Positions 16,751 to 26,142 of a stretch of 64,000 nt of DNA are shown here, one piece after another. The notes beneath the pieces are model-generated. The model saw only the letters and a list, made by a program, of their open reading frames with translations. It was not told the DNA's origin and did not search any database. The stretch is from Rugamonas rivuli. Lineage in GTDB: Bacteria > Pseudomonadota > Gammaproteobacteria > Burkholderiales > Burkholderiaceae_D. The DNA lies in the NCBI RefSeq assembly GCF_009380165.1, contig NZ_WHUF01000005.1:199248-263247 (forward strand). Direction: 5' to 3'. Position 1 is the stretch's first letter. Each line of letters begins with the position of its first letter. Both the position numbers and the translations under genes were made by a program.

Positions 16751-16979
16751 ATGTGTTTCCAATACTGTGAGGCAGCGGCGGAAAGCTGCGGCCTCAGGCA
16801 TTGTATAGCGCATTTCATAACGGTGCTGCGGGTTTCAAGCCACGACCCACTTGGCGGTACCTTGCGGCTTATCCCGCACGACCGTACACAATTGGCAATT
16901 AGCAAAAACTTAATCGTAACATATAGAGAATTTATGCAAAGCAATGTTACAAATTTTTAGACAACTGTTGACCGAAGTG

Positions 16980-17009
16980 TTGACCCGCATGCGACATGTG
17001 TCGCATAAT
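16980..17009 (+). promoter_or_regulatory. BlaI-type promoter with embedded operator
   Basis: TTGACC (16980-16985), an 18-bp spacer and CATAAT (17004-17009). The spacer and -10 contain a perfect 7-bp inverted repeat, TGCGACA-TG-TGTCGCA (16990-17005). A bound BlaI dimer would block RNA polymerase, so autorepression of blaI and the M56/M23 gene is expected. Confidence 0.8.
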
Positions 17010-17038
17010 CACCCCATTCGTCGCAGAGAGGCTCCACC

Positions 17039-17434
17039 ATGTCCACCCCGATTCCCATTCCGTCCGTCAGCGAGCTGACGCTGTTGAAAGCCCTGTGGAA
17101 GCAGCAGCCGCTGAGCGCCCGCGAGCTGCACGACGCCGTCGCCGAGGAGCTGGGCTGGTCCTTCTCCTCCACCCGCAAGACGCTGGAGCGCATGCTGGAC
17201 AAGCAGATGCTGGCCCAGCAGGCGGCGCACGGCGTCAACGTCTACGTGGCGCGGCTGGAAAAGGTCGGCACGCTGGCGGCCTTCGCCCATGATTTCGGCA
17301 GCCGCGTGATGGAGATGGCGGCGCCGCTGCCCGTCACCATGTTCACCGGCAGCAAACTGGTCGACAGCGATGAACTGGCGCAGCTGGAGCAGATGCTGCA
17401 GGATTGGCCGTCCGACGAGGCCGGCAAGCCATGA
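17039..17434 (+). CDS. BlaI/MecI-family repressor
   Basis: 131 aa. Winged helix at 5-75 (SVSELTLLKALWKQQPLSA, SFSSTRKTLERMLDKQML) and a C-terminal dimerisation helix (LAQLEQMLQDW). BlaI repressors are inactivated by proteolysis, usually triggered by their membrane partner, a BlaR1-type M56 peptidase. That partner starts inside the blaI stop codon (ATGA, 17431). The palindrome in its own promoter is the likely binding site. A GAGAGG ribosome site precedes ATG 17039. Confidence 0.93.
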   Translation: MSTPIPIPSVSELTLLKALWKQQPLSARELHDAVAEELGWSFSSTRKTLERMLDKQMLAQQAAHGVNVYVARLEKVGTLAAFAHDFGSRVMEMAAPLPVTMFTGSKLVDSDELAQLEQMLQDWPSDEAGKP

Positions 17435-19014
17435 TGCTGGCCTACGTGGTGCTGTTCAAGTGGATGCTGGCCAGCGTCAGCTGCGTGCTGGCCGGGATGC
17501 TGGTGTGGGCGCTGCTGGCGGCCGCGCTGCGCTACTGGCCGGCGCTGCTGCCGCGCCGCGCGGTGTGGCTGGCGGCGCAAGGCGTAACCGCCGGCGCCGC
17601 GCTGCTGGCACTGCTGCCGCACAGCGCGCAACACAGCCTGGCGCCGACGGTGACGCTGGGCGCAGCCGAATCGCAGGCCATCCGCGAGGCGCGGCCTTCG
17701 CCGGCAGCAGCGGCCGTCCTGCCCGCCCGCGCCGACGCGGCGGAATCGGACAGCGCCGGCGATAGCGACCTGCCGCCTTTCACGCTGGTGCTGCCCGCAT
17801 TGTGGACGCTGGTGTACGCCGCCGGCCTGGCATGGACGCTGGCACGCCAGCTGCGCGCCCGCCGTGCATGGCGCGGTTTGCTGGCCGCCTCGCAGCGCCT
17901 GTCGCCACAGGATCTGCAGGAACACGGCGCCTTCAACGGCGCACAACTGGCCGCCATCGCCCGCCGCCACCTGGCAGTGATGGAAACCGACGCCGCCATT
18001 TCACCGATGCTGATCGGCGCGCGCCGCCCCATTCTGCTGCTGCCGCGTCATCTGCGCAGCTTCAGCGCCGAGCAGCAGCACATGATCATCGCCCACGAGC
18101 TGCACCACTGGCGCGCACGCGATCCGCTGTGCATGGGCGTGTCGGTCGTGCTGCAAACGGTATTCTGGTTCAATCCCGCGCTGCGCTGGATGAACGCAAA
18201 AATGGAATGGGCGCTGGAGCTGATCTGCGACCAGCGCGTGCTGGCGGGCCGCCCGCAGCAGCAGCGCAAGCAGTACGCTGCCGCCCTGCTGCTGCAATGG
18301 AAGGCGCAGACGGCGGCCATGCCGGCCGGCGGCGTAGCCTTCGGCGGCATCAACGGCGCCACCGCCGCCGCGCGCATCCGCCAGATGCAGCAGGCCGCGC
18401 TGCCGGTGCTCAGCAGCGCAGTCGCCTGGGGAGTCGCCGTGCTGATGGCCGTGGTGCTGGCCGGCGGCGCCGTGCTGCAACCGGCGCTCGCGTTCAACGC
18501 GGCTCCGCAACTCAACGCTACGCCGTCGCCCGCGCGGACGGACGCCGCCGCGCCGGCCGAAACCGAACCCGCCTGGCGCGACCCGCTGGACAAGATGCGC
18601 GTAACCAGCCTGTTCGGCGTGCGCCGCACGGTACTGGTAACTCCACACAAAGGCATCGACATCGCAGCGTCCAGCGGCACGCCGGTACATGCGGTTGCCG
18701 CCGGCACCGTCGTCAGCGCAGGCGAGTTGACCGAGAACGAAGGCCGCTACGGAAACGCCGTCATCCTGCAGCACGGCGCGCAGCGCACCCTGTACGCCCA
18801 CCTGACCAGCACGAACGTCAAGCCCGGCGCCAAGGTGGAGGCCGGACAGCAGATCGGCACCGTCGGCCAAACCGGCTTCACCACCGGCCCGCACCTGCAT
18901 TTCGAAGTGCGGCAGGGCGAAGAGCTCCTCAACCCGGCAACCAAACTGGCCGACCTGGACGCCCGCACCACCAAGCGCGCCCTGCTCGCGCGCCGACAGC
19001 AGCTAGGCTACTAG
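17431..19014 (+). CDS. M56/M23 fusion metallopeptidase (BlaR1-like)
   Basis: 527 aa. Residues 1-350 are a BlaR1-type M56 peptidase: hydrophobic segments at 3-30, 35-65, 115-135 and 330-355, and the zinc motif H222-E-L-H-H226 with a later E in ELICDQ. In place of the penicillin-binding sensor of BlaR1, residues 390-510 are an M23/LytM endopeptidase, with H406 and D410 in HKGID and H488-L-H490. The M23 part would face the periplasm. It overlaps blaI by 4 bp, so the pair probably forms a cell-wall-responsive switch. Such M23/M56 proteins exist in databases but are little studied. Confidence 0.9.
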   Translation: MMLAYVVLFKWMLASVSCVLAGMLVWALLAAALRYWPALLPRRAVWLAAQGVTAGAALLALLPHSAQHSLAPTVTLGAAESQAIREARPSPAAAAVLPARADAAESDSAGDSDLPPFTLVLPALWTLVYAAGLAWTLARQLRARRAWRGLLAASQRLSPQDLQEHGAFNGAQLAAIARRHLAVMETDAAISPMLIGARRPILLLPRHLRSFSAEQQHMIIAHELHHWRARDPLCMGVSVVLQTVFWFNPALRWMNAKMEWALELICDQRVLAGRPQQQRKQYAAALLLQWKAQTAAMPAGGVAFGGINGATAAARIRQMQQAALPVLSSAVAWGVAVLMAVVLAGGAVLQPALAFNAAPQLNATPSPARTDAAAPAETEPAWRDPLDKMRVTSLFGVRRTVLVTPHKGIDIAASSGTPVHAVAAGTVVSAGELTENEGRYGNAVILQHGAQRTLYAHLTSTNVKPGAKVEAGQQIGTVGQTGFTTGPHLHFEVRQGEELLNPATKLADLDARTTKRALLARRQQLGY

Positions 19015-19107
19015 GCTAAAGCCCCTCCCAATCACCGCCTCCGAACCGCAGCCCACCCGCCGCGGCAAGGGGAACTATTGCCCGCGTTTTTGAAGACAAG
19101 GAAGCAT

Positions 19108-21240
19108 ATGCAGCGACACTACATCACCGGCAGCCTGCTGCTGCTCGCCGTCGGCGCCCACGCCGCAGACACCGAGACAGCCGAACCGCCGCAAGTCAAA
19201 GTCACCGGCCAGCGCGCCGACCAGCGCCAGCGCGAGACCACCACCAGCATCGTCGTCAACCACGACGAGATCATGCGCCAGGGCGACCAGACGCTGGCCG
19301 ACGTGCTGAAACGCCTGCCCGGCATCAGCATCACCGGCGTGCCCGGACGCGGCGGCGCGATCAGCATGCGCGGCCTGGGCAACGGCTACACGCAGATCAT
19401 GCTGAACGGCGAGCCGGTGCCGGCGGGCTTCTCGCTGGACACGATAGAGCCCGAGACGATCGAACGCATCGAGATCATGCGCAGCGCCACGGCGGAGTTC
19501 AGCAACCAGGCGGTCGCCGGCACGATCAACATCATTTTGAAGAAGACCATCAAGCGCGGCCAGCGCTCGGTCAGCGCCAGCCTCGCGCGGCAGGCGGGCG
19601 TCGACACGCCCGCGCTGTCGGCGACGCTGTCGGATCAGGACGGCCGCCTGGCCTATAGCCTGGCCGCGACGCTCACCCACAAGCGCAGCGAAGCACCGTC
19701 CACCGACCTGGAAGAACGCCGCGACGCCAGCGGCGCCATCCTCGAACAGCGCCGCATGCAGAAGACCGAATCAGGCCACACCGACACCCTCACCCTCGCG
19801 CCGCGCCTGAACTGGACGCTGGCCGGCGGCGACACGCTGAGCTGGACCGGCTTCGCCAATCTGCGCCGCGTCGACAACGTCCACGGCGAGAACGAGACGG
19901 CGCTCATCGGCCCGCACAGCGAGTACCCGCGCAGCGTCTCCAACTTCGTCGCCAATTTCGCCATGCTGCGCAGCGACCTGAATTGGACCCACCTGCTGGA
20001 GAGCGGCGCCAAACTGGAGACCAAACTGGGCGCGAGCAGCAACCGCCGCAGCGGCACCTTCGACTTCAACGGCATGGACAGCGACGGCAAGCCATCGGGC
20101 CGCCACCACGTCGACTCCGGGCCGTCGGAGACCAGCGTCACGCTCAGCGGCACCTATCGACATCCGGTCGGCGAGCGCCACGCGATCGCGCTGGGCTGGG
20201 ATGCCAGCCGCGCCGTCCGCAGCGAAGACCGCAACGAAACCCTGTTCGACGCCAGCGGTACGCAGACCGGAGGCAGCAACGCCGACTACCGCGCCAACGT
20301 CAACCGCCTGGCCCTGTTCGCGCAGGACGAATGGCAGGTCACGCCGCGCTATTCCCTGTATCTGGGCCTGCGCCACGAACGCCTGACCACCGCCAGCCGC
20401 GCCGAAGCCGCCAACGCGCCGGACGCGCTGGACCTGCGCTCGCAGGTGTGGAGTCCTTCGCTGCAATCGCGCTACGAGCTGCCGAACAAGGATCTGCTGC
20501 GATTGGCCATCAGCCGAACCTACAAGGCGCCGCCGCTGGTCAAGCTGGTCCCGCGCCGCTACACCAACGACAACAACAATAACGAAACCAATCCCGATGA
20601 ACAGGGCAATCCCAACCTGCGGCCGGAGCTGGCCTGGGGCATGGATGCGGCGTACGAGCACTATCTCGGCGAAGGCGCGCTGCTCAGCGCCAGCACCTAT
20701 GTGCGGCGCATCCGCGATGTCACCTTGACGCGCCTGTTCAAGCAGGACGGCGAGTGGGTCGAAGCGCCCTTCAACAGCGGCAACGCCAACGTGCGCGGCA
20801 TCGAGCTGGAAGCCAAGCTGCCGCTGTCGCCGAGGCTGGACCTGCGCGCCAACATGGCGCGCAACTGGTCGCGGGTGGAGAGCGTGCCGGGGCCGGACAA
20901 CCGGCTGGAAGACCAGGTGCCGTTCACGGCCAACCTGGGCGCGGACTACCGCCTGGCCGGCGCCGGACTGACCTTCGGCGGCAATCTGAACTACCAGGCC
21001 GGCGGCCCGGCGCGGCAATCGGCGCTGGTGCGGATGGCCACCAGCCCGAAACGCGAGCTGGATCTGTACACGTTGTGGAAGATGGACGCCAAGACGCAGC
21101 TGCGCATCTCGGCCAGCAACCTGCTGCGCCAGGACGCCACTGAATCGCATGAATATGCCAACGAATACGGCCGCCGCTACCGCGTGGCGCAAACGCCGAC
21201 CAGCGCCACGCTGCGCATCCTGCTGGAGCATCAACTTTGA
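19108..21240 (+). CDS. TonB-dependent outer-membrane receptor
   Basis: 710 aa. Signal peptide (ITGSLLLLAVGAHAA), a TonB-box-like PPQVKVTGQ, a plug domain (ADVLKRLPGI to NIILKK) and a beta-barrel ending in an aromatic-free LRILLEHQL. ATG 19108 follows AAGGAAG. It imports an unknown ligand, with energy from TonB. No Fur box is obvious. The acyltransferase gene starts 17 bp after its stop, an unusual partner. The barrel C-terminus ends in Leu where Phe is usual. Confidence 0.92.
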   Translation: MQRHYITGSLLLLAVGAHAADTETAEPPQVKVTGQRADQRQRETTTSIVVNHDEIMRQGDQTLADVLKRLPGISITGVPGRGGAISMRGLGNGYTQIMLNGEPVPAGFSLDTIEPETIERIEIMRSATAEFSNQAVAGTINIILKKTIKRGQRSVSASLARQAGVDTPALSATLSDQDGRLAYSLAATLTHKRSEAPSTDLEERRDASGAILEQRRMQKTESGHTDTLTLAPRLNWTLAGGDTLSWTGFANLRRVDNVHGENETALIGPHSEYPRSVSNFVANFAMLRSDLNWTHLLESGAKLETKLGASSNRRSGTFDFNGMDSDGKPSGRHHVDSGPSETSVTLSGTYRHPVGERHAIALGWDASRAVRSEDRNETLFDASGTQTGGSNADYRANVNRLALFAQDEWQVTPRYSLYLGLRHERLTTASRAEAANAPDALDLRSQVWSPSLQSRYELPNKDLLRLAISRTYKAPPLVKLVPRRYTNDNNNNETNPDEQGNPNLRPELAWGMDAAYEHYLGEGALLSASTYVRRIRDVTLTRLFKQDGEWVEAPFNSGNANVRGIELEAKLPLSPRLDLRANMARNWSRVESVPGPDNRLEDQVPFTANLGADYRLAGAGLTFGGNLNYQAGGPARQSALVRMATSPKRELDLYTLWKMDAKTQLRISASNLLRQDATESHEYANEYGRRYRVAQTPTSATLRILLEHQL

Positions 21241-21257
21241 ACGGAGACCGTCATCCG

Positions 21258-22370
21258 ATGAGAAACAAACATATCGACAGCCTGCGCGGCGTCGCCATCC
21301 TGTGCGTGCTGGTTCTGCACTTTACGCTGGCCTACGGCCTGAAAAACAGCCCACTGGGCGACCTGCTGCCGGCGTGGCTGCTGCGCGCCGCCTACCAGGG
21401 GAACTTCGGCGTGACGATGTTCTTTACCGTGTCCGGCTACCTGATCACGTCGACATCGCTGCGGCGCTGGGGCGATCTGTCGCGGATCGATATCGGTACA
21501 TTCTATTTATACCGTTTCGCGCGCATCATGCCCTGCCTGCTGCTGGCGTTGGCCATCATCGTGGTGCTGGGCACCTTCGACGTGCCGTTCTTTTCCAATT
21601 CCGACGGCGATGCGGACCGGCCGGCCAGCTACTTCTTCATCGCCGCCGGTTCGGTGCTGACGTTCTGGCACAACCAGCTGATGCAAACCGCCGGCTACTT
21701 CAACTACTGCCTGAACGTGTACTGGTCGCTGTCGGTGGAGGAAGTGTTCTACCTGCTGCTGCCCTTGTCATGCCTGCTGCTGCGCCGCAATTGGCTGATC
21801 GTGCTGCTGTGCTGCGCCGCAATCGTCGCCGGGCCGGTCTACCGCAGCCTGCATACCGACAACGAGATCTACTTCATGTACGGCTACCTGGCCTGCTTCG
21901 ACGCCATCGCCATCGGCTGCCTGACGGCGATGCTGGCGCAACGCACGGCGCCGAATGCGCTTCAGGGACGGATATTGCGGATCATGGGCGGGCTGGCGCT
22001 GGCGGCGCTGTACCTGCGCGGCATCGATGGACATGAAGTATTCGGCTTCACGCTGGTCGCGCTGGCGAGCGGCGCGTTCCTGCTGGGGAGTTCGGCGGAA
22101 CCTGCCGCTGCGGAGCGTGCGCCGGGCAAGTCGCTGCTGCGCTGGTTCGGCCAGCACAGCTACGAGATCTACCTGTTCCACATCATCGTGCTGGCGGGGA
22201 TGCGCAACGTGATGACCAAGGAGAGCCTGGGTTATGCAGCCCGGCTGCCATGGCTGCTGCTGTTCCTGTGCCTCACGGCGCTGGTAGCCGCCCTCGTCGC
22301 CCGCTACGTCTCCGAGCCGGCCAACGCAGCGCTGCGACGCAGATCAGCTAGTGAACATTACGCGCGATGA
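21258..22370 (+). CDS. Acyltransferase family 3 membrane protein
   Basis: 370 aa, about ten membrane segments, with the family start HIDSLRGVAILCVLVLHF (the R and H of the OafA/YrhL group), FFTVSGYLIT, the FYLYRFARIMP segment and VYWSLSVEEVFYLLLP. It transfers an acyl group, commonly acetyl, to an extracellular sugar or lipid. ACGGAGAC at 21241 precedes ATG 21258. It lies 17 bp after the TonB receptor and is probably co-transcribed with it. The substrate cannot be inferred. Confidence 0.92.
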   Translation: MRNKHIDSLRGVAILCVLVLHFTLAYGLKNSPLGDLLPAWLLRAAYQGNFGVTMFFTVSGYLITSTSLRRWGDLSRIDIGTFYLYRFARIMPCLLLALAIIVVLGTFDVPFFSNSDGDADRPASYFFIAAGSVLTFWHNQLMQTAGYFNYCLNVYWSLSVEEVFYLLLPLSCLLLRRNWLIVLLCCAAIVAGPVYRSLHTDNEIYFMYGYLACFDAIAIGCLTAMLAQRTAPNALQGRILRIMGGLALAALYLRGIDGHEVFGFTLVALASGAFLLGSSAEPAAAERAPGKSLLRWFGQHSYEIYLFHIIVLAGMRNVMTKESLGYAARLPWLLLFLCLTALVAALVARYVSEPANAALRRRSASEHYAR

Positions 22371-22653
22371 AATAGACGGCGGCCGTCAGGGCCGAACAGA
22401 CAACAGTCATCCATGAAATCAGTTTCCAGGTTTGTGCCTGCATGGCCCGATACAACTCCCCCTTGGCGTCTGAAACCGCTGAGTTAGCGCCTGCAACCAT
22501 CGTTTTGACCATTTCTATATCCGCCTTTGTTGCGTAGTGCTGCTCGATGAAGGCTACCTGAATCTGCAATTTGGCGATGTCTACGCGCATCGCCTCATTG
22601 CTGGCAAGTAAAGCCTGCACAGCACTTTCTATCCTTGTAAGCTGATCGTCCAT
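22348..22653 (-). CDS. Small coiled-coil protein with C-terminal membrane anchor
   Basis: 101 aa. Helical N-terminal part with heptads (LTRIESAVQALLASNEAM, AFIEQHYATKADIEMVK) and one C-terminal membrane segment (ISWMTVVCSALTAAVYFIA). AGGAGAAG precedes ATG 22653. It converges with the acyltransferase gene and overlaps its last 23 bp. The layout resembles CCDC90/DUF1640-like membrane-anchored coiled coils; the function is unknown. Confidence 0.75.
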   Translation of the reverse strand: MDDQLTRIESAVQALLASNEAMRVDIAKLQIQVAFIEQHYATKADIEMVKTMVAGANSAVSDAKGELYRAMQAQTWKLISWMTVVCSALTAAVYFIARNVH

Positions 22654-22748
22654 GCATTAATTCTTCTCCTGTCCCGCGCCACCGTCAAATGCTGTTCGCT
22701 GGCGATTTGGTTTATATCAAATTTGATGGGCTCGGAGCCTGCTGTGGT

Positions 22749-23882
22749 ATGGTTCGGTTTATGACGCAAGCACAAATTCAACCTTGGCAACAATCGTATA
22801 AACCGTATAAACGCTGCATGGTCCTCGGCGGCGGCGGTTTCCGTTTCGGCATCTACATCGGCATGTACGCCGCGCTGCGGCGGGCCGGGAGCGCTCCGGA
22901 CGTGCTGCTGGCCAGCTGCGGCGGCGCGATTGCGGCTGCCATCATCCACAATCTTCCCGACCCGGAAGCGCAGCGCGCCTGGCTGTCGTCGCCCGAAATG
23001 TACCAGTTCTGGTGCAGCCTGAAATCGACCCGGCACGCGGACCTGATGGGCAGCCTGCTGCGCGCCGCCCGGCGCAAGCTGTCGACCGCCAAGGCGCCCG
23101 TCATCCCCGACCTGTTCGGCGACTACATGTTCGAGATCCCCTCGCAACTACCCTTCCCGCCCGCCACCGGCACGCCGGACGTGGATGTCGCCATCATCGG
23201 CGGCAAGCTGCTGTTCAATGAGTCGGAAGTCGGGCAGCCGCGCGCCGGCCGCAAGCTGTTCGCGGAGACGGTGTTCTGCGGCGAGCACGCGGCCGCCCTG
23301 CTGCACGGCATGCAGTCGCCGCTGGGCGACGCCCGCTGGGGCCAGCACGCGGTGGCCCGTGAGCTGCTGGTCGACGGCAGCGTGCCGCTCACCGAAGCCG
23401 CCCGCATCTCCATCGCCGACATGATCTACTTCCGCTGCCAGCAGTACCGCGGCCAGGAATACATCGGCGGCGTGCTCGATCTGTTCCCGGTGGAGATCGC
23501 GCGCCGCCTTGGCGCGGAAGTCATCATGGAATTCAAGGAAGCCTTCGACCAGGTGTTCGCGATTCCCGCCTGGCGTTCGGTGTTGGGCATCAACGGCAAT
23601 GCGCGCCTGCGCTACGCCAATACCCACCTGGCCGATATGCGCATCGATACCTCGGATGTGTCGGTGGTGCTGGCCAAGCAGCAGCTGCAGCAAAAGCTGG
23701 ACTGGCGCCGCAACCGCATCGAACTGGCGATGCCGCCGACCTACGACATCTTCGTCCAGCACATGAACGACCAGTGGCAGTATGGTTACGACCGCGCGCT
23801 GGAAGCGCTGGGCCACGCGCCCGGCAAGCATCCGCCCATCCGCCGCGCCACCCGCTACAGCAAGCCGCTGCGCAGCGTCTAG
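22749..23882 (+). CDS. Patatin-like protein with Cys at the nucleophile position
   Basis: 377 aa. The patatin fold is shown by the oxyanion loop MVLGGGGFRFGIYIGMYAAL, the nucleophile elbow VLLASCGGAIAAA and the catalytic-Asp motif DGS (D209). Aligned with the usual GTSAGA, the elbow reads ASCGGA, so the nucleophile Ser is replaced by C57 and the preceding residue is S56. It may be a thiol acyl hydrolase, may use S56, or may be inactive. The start is uncertain: ATG 22749 has GGAG 11 nt upstream, and ATG 22761 and 22689 are in frame. No signal peptide. Confidence 0.8.
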   Translation: MVRFMTQAQIQPWQQSYKPYKRCMVLGGGGFRFGIYIGMYAALRRAGSAPDVLLASCGGAIAAAIIHNLPDPEAQRAWLSSPEMYQFWCSLKSTRHADLMGSLLRAARRKLSTAKAPVIPDLFGDYMFEIPSQLPFPPATGTPDVDVAIIGGKLLFNESEVGQPRAGRKLFAETVFCGEHAAALLHGMQSPLGDARWGQHAVARELLVDGSVPLTEAARISIADMIYFRCQQYRGQEYIGGVLDLFPVEIARRLGAEVIMEFKEAFDQVFAIPAWRSVLGINGNARLRYANTHLADMRIDTSDVSVVLAKQQLQQKLDWRRNRIELAMPPTYDIFVQHMNDQWQYGYDRALEALGHAPGKHPPIRRATRYSKPLRSV

Positions 23883-23894
23883 GCCGATGGACGA

Positions 23895-25583
23895 CTAGTC
23901 GCTCGCCAGCACCTGATGCAGCGACTGCACCGCCGCCGAACCTTCGCCCACCGCCGCCGCCACCCGCTTGACCGAACCGCTCCTCACATCGCCGACGGCG
24001 AAGATGCGGGGGCGGCTGGTTTCCAGGAAGTGCGGACTGCGTTCCAGCGGCCACGCGTGCGCGGGCACTTGCGGCCCGGTCAGCACGAAATGCTGCTCGT
24101 CCAGCGCCACGCAGTCGCCCAGCCACGCGGTGTTCGGCTCCGCGCCGAGGAACAGGAACAGATGCCGCGCCGGCGCGGTCTTCACCTCGCCGCCGGCCGC
24201 CTGCCAGCTGATGTGTTCCAGCTTGTCCTCGCCTTGCAGTTCGACGATCTGCTTGCGGGTGTGCAGCGTGATGTTGGGCGCCGCCTCGATGCGCTGGATC
24301 AGGTAGCGCGACATGCTGGCGGCCAGGCCGTCGGCGCGCACCACGATGTGCACATGCTTGGCGTGCGCGGCCAGGAACACCGCTGCCTGCCCGGCCGAAT
24401 TGCCGCCGCCGACAATCACCACTTCCTCGTTGGCGCAGAAGGTCGCTTCCATGAAGGAGGCGCTGTAGTAGACGCCCCGGCCTTCGAAGCGCTCCAGTCC
24501 CGGCAAGTCCGGCTTGCGGTAGCGCGCGCCGGTGGCGATAACGATGGAGCGCGCCCGCAGCCGCTCGCCGCTGTCGATGGCAATCTCGAAATCCGGTCCT
24601 TCGCAGTTGACGGCGCTGACGCGCACCGGCACCGCCACCTCGGCGCCGAACTTGCGCGCCTGAGACAGCCCGCGTCCCGCCAGCGCCTGGCCGGACACGC
24701 CGGTCGGGAAACCAAAGTAATTTTCGATCTTGGAGCTGGAGCCGGCCTGGCCGCCCGGCGCTTTCGAATCGAGCACCGCCACGCTCAGGCCTTCCGACGC
24801 CGCATACACGGCGGCCGCCAGTCCGGCCGGGCCGGCGCCGACCACCACCAGGTCGAAGGTGCGGCCGTCGATATTGTCTGAGCTCAGGCCGATGCTGTCG
24901 GCCACCTGGCGCAGGGTCGGCTGGCGCAGCACCTCGCCAGACGGCGTGACGATGGCCGGGATGTCGGCCGCGGTGACGCCGAAGCGCTCCATCAGCGCCG
25001 CCGTTTCGTCGTGCAGTTCGGTGTCGAAGTAGGCGGTGGGCTGGCCGTTGCGGGTCAGGAAGTGGCGCAGCACCAGCGTGGCCTGCGAATGGCGGGCGCC
25101 GAACACCACCACGCCGCCGGTGTGGTCCTGCATGTAGGCCACGCGCCGCAGGATGTAGGCGCGCATGATGGTTTCGCTCAGCGCCGCTTCGGAGATCACC
25201 AGCGTGCGCAGGGATTCCTCGCTGATGACGATCATTTCGCTGTCGGTGACGACGCGCCCGGTGGCCACCGCCGCGCGGCCGGCCAGCGTGCCGATCTCGC
25301 CGGTGAACATGCCGGGGCCATGGGTGCCGAGGATGACGGTGCCCAGCGCCGAGGCGCGCTCGATCTCCATCGAGCCGCTCAGGTTCACGTACATGGAGAT
25401 GTGGCGGTCGCCCTGGCGGAACAGGATGTCGCCGGCCTTGAAGTGGCGGCGTTCGCCGTAGCGGCTGAGCAGCTCGAACTCGGCTTCGCTCAGTGTCGGC
25501 ATGATCTGGTGGCGGCGGTTGCCGATGTCGGTCGATGCGGCCTCAGGGAGCGCGCCCTTGCCTCCTGCGGTTCTTGTTTCCAT
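23895..25583 (-). CDS. cNMP-binding FAD-dependent pyridine nucleotide oxidoreductase
   Basis: 562 aa. Cyclic-nucleotide-binding domain (about 25-150: FKAGDILFRQGD, GEIGTLAGRAAVATG), a thioredoxin-like linker (about 155-240), then a thioredoxin-reductase-like FAD/NAD module with VVVGAGPAGLAAAVYAA, VVIVGGGNSAGQAAVFLA and FAVGDVRSG. The CxxC of thioredoxin reductase is replaced (YYSASFMEATF), so disulfide exchange is not possible in the usual way. This architecture is widespread in proteobacteria with unknown substrate. ATG 25583 is preferred to the one at 25619 because of a weak AGG before it. Confidence 0.88.
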   Translation of the reverse strand: METRTAGGKGALPEAASTDIGNRRHQIMPTLSEAEFELLSRYGERRHFKAGDILFRQGDRHISMYVNLSGSMEIERASALGTVILGTHGPGMFTGEIGTLAGRAAVATGRVVTDSEMIVISEESLRTLVISEAALSETIMRAYILRRVAYMQDHTGGVVVFGARHSQATLVLRHFLTRNGQPTAYFDTELHDETAALMERFGVTAADIPAIVTPSGEVLRQPTLRQVADSIGLSSDNIDGRTFDLVVVGAGPAGLAAAVYAASEGLSVAVLDSKAPGGQAGSSSKIENYFGFPTGVSGQALAGRGLSQARKFGAEVAVPVRVSAVNCEGPDFEIAIDSGERLRARSIVIATGARYRKPDLPGLERFEGRGVYYSASFMEATFCANEEVVIVGGGNSAGQAAVFLAAHAKHVHIVVRADGLAASMSRYLIQRIEAAPNITLHTRKQIVELQGEDKLEHISWQAAGGEVKTAPARHLFLFLGAEPNTAWLGDCVALDEQHFVLTGPQVPAHAWPLERSPHFLETSRPRIFAVGDVRSGSVKRVAAAVGEGSAAVQSLHQVLASD

Positions 25584-25649
25584 GCTCAAGCCTGTGGTCA
25601 GTCGGTATCCGCCCATCATAACGCCAATCGGGCAAACCGGCAGACAGGG

Positions 25650-25997
25650 CTAGCGGCACAGCTGGTTCCAGTTTTGTTCGAACTCGGCCGGCGAGACATC
25701 CTGCGCCAGCAAGGTCAGGTCGCGCGCCACCGAGATGTAGCGCTGATAGCCGATGTAGGCGCCGAACGCATCCTTGGCGTTGAACTCGCCGCAGGTGGCG
25801 CCGCCCTTGCCGACGACCTGGTTGCGGAAGATCGCCGAGGCCGGCTCGCGCACCTTTTCCTTCACGTATTTTTCGCCCAGACTGGTCAGCGTCGCGGCTT
25901 CTTCCTGCCGCTTTTCCGCCGCGCTCTTGCCGCAGGCGGCCAGTACCGCCATCAGCGCCAGCACCGCGACCCTGCGCGTGGTGTTAGCAAAATTCAT
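25650..25997 (-). CDS. Putative lipoprotein
   Basis: 115 aa. Signal peptide type II with lipobox LAAC (VLALMAVLAACGKS), then a helical stretch rich in Glu/Lys (KSAAEKRQEEAATLTS) and a domain with two Cys (ATCGEF and QLCR at the end). AGAGAAAA precedes ATG 25997. Likely anchored in the envelope; the +2 residue is Gly, so sorting to the outer membrane is expected. No known function. Confidence 0.8.
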   Translation of the reverse strand: MNFANTTRRVAVLALMAVLAACGKSAAEKRQEEAATLTSLGEKYVKEKVREPASAIFRNQVVGKGGATCGEFNAKDAFGAYIGYQRYISVARDLTLLAQDVSPAEFEQNWNQLCR

Positions 25998-26085
25998 AAT
26001 ATTTTCTCTTTTATAATTTTCTTGCAGCAATTATCTATGTAAACATCATCTCACGCCACCCATAACGCGGCAACGGCTTGCATTG

Positions 26086-26114
26086 TTGACAGCCGGTGGA
26101 TTTGTTACTATCGC
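26086..26114 (+). promoter_or_regulatory. Probable promoter of the asparaginase gene
   Basis: A consensus TTGACA (26086-26091), a 17-bp spacer and TATCGC (26109-26114), 29 bp before ATG 26143. The -10 is weak at its 3' end. Confidence 0.5.
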
Positions 26115-26142
26115 TAGCTTTACAGCTTGATCAGGAGATCAC

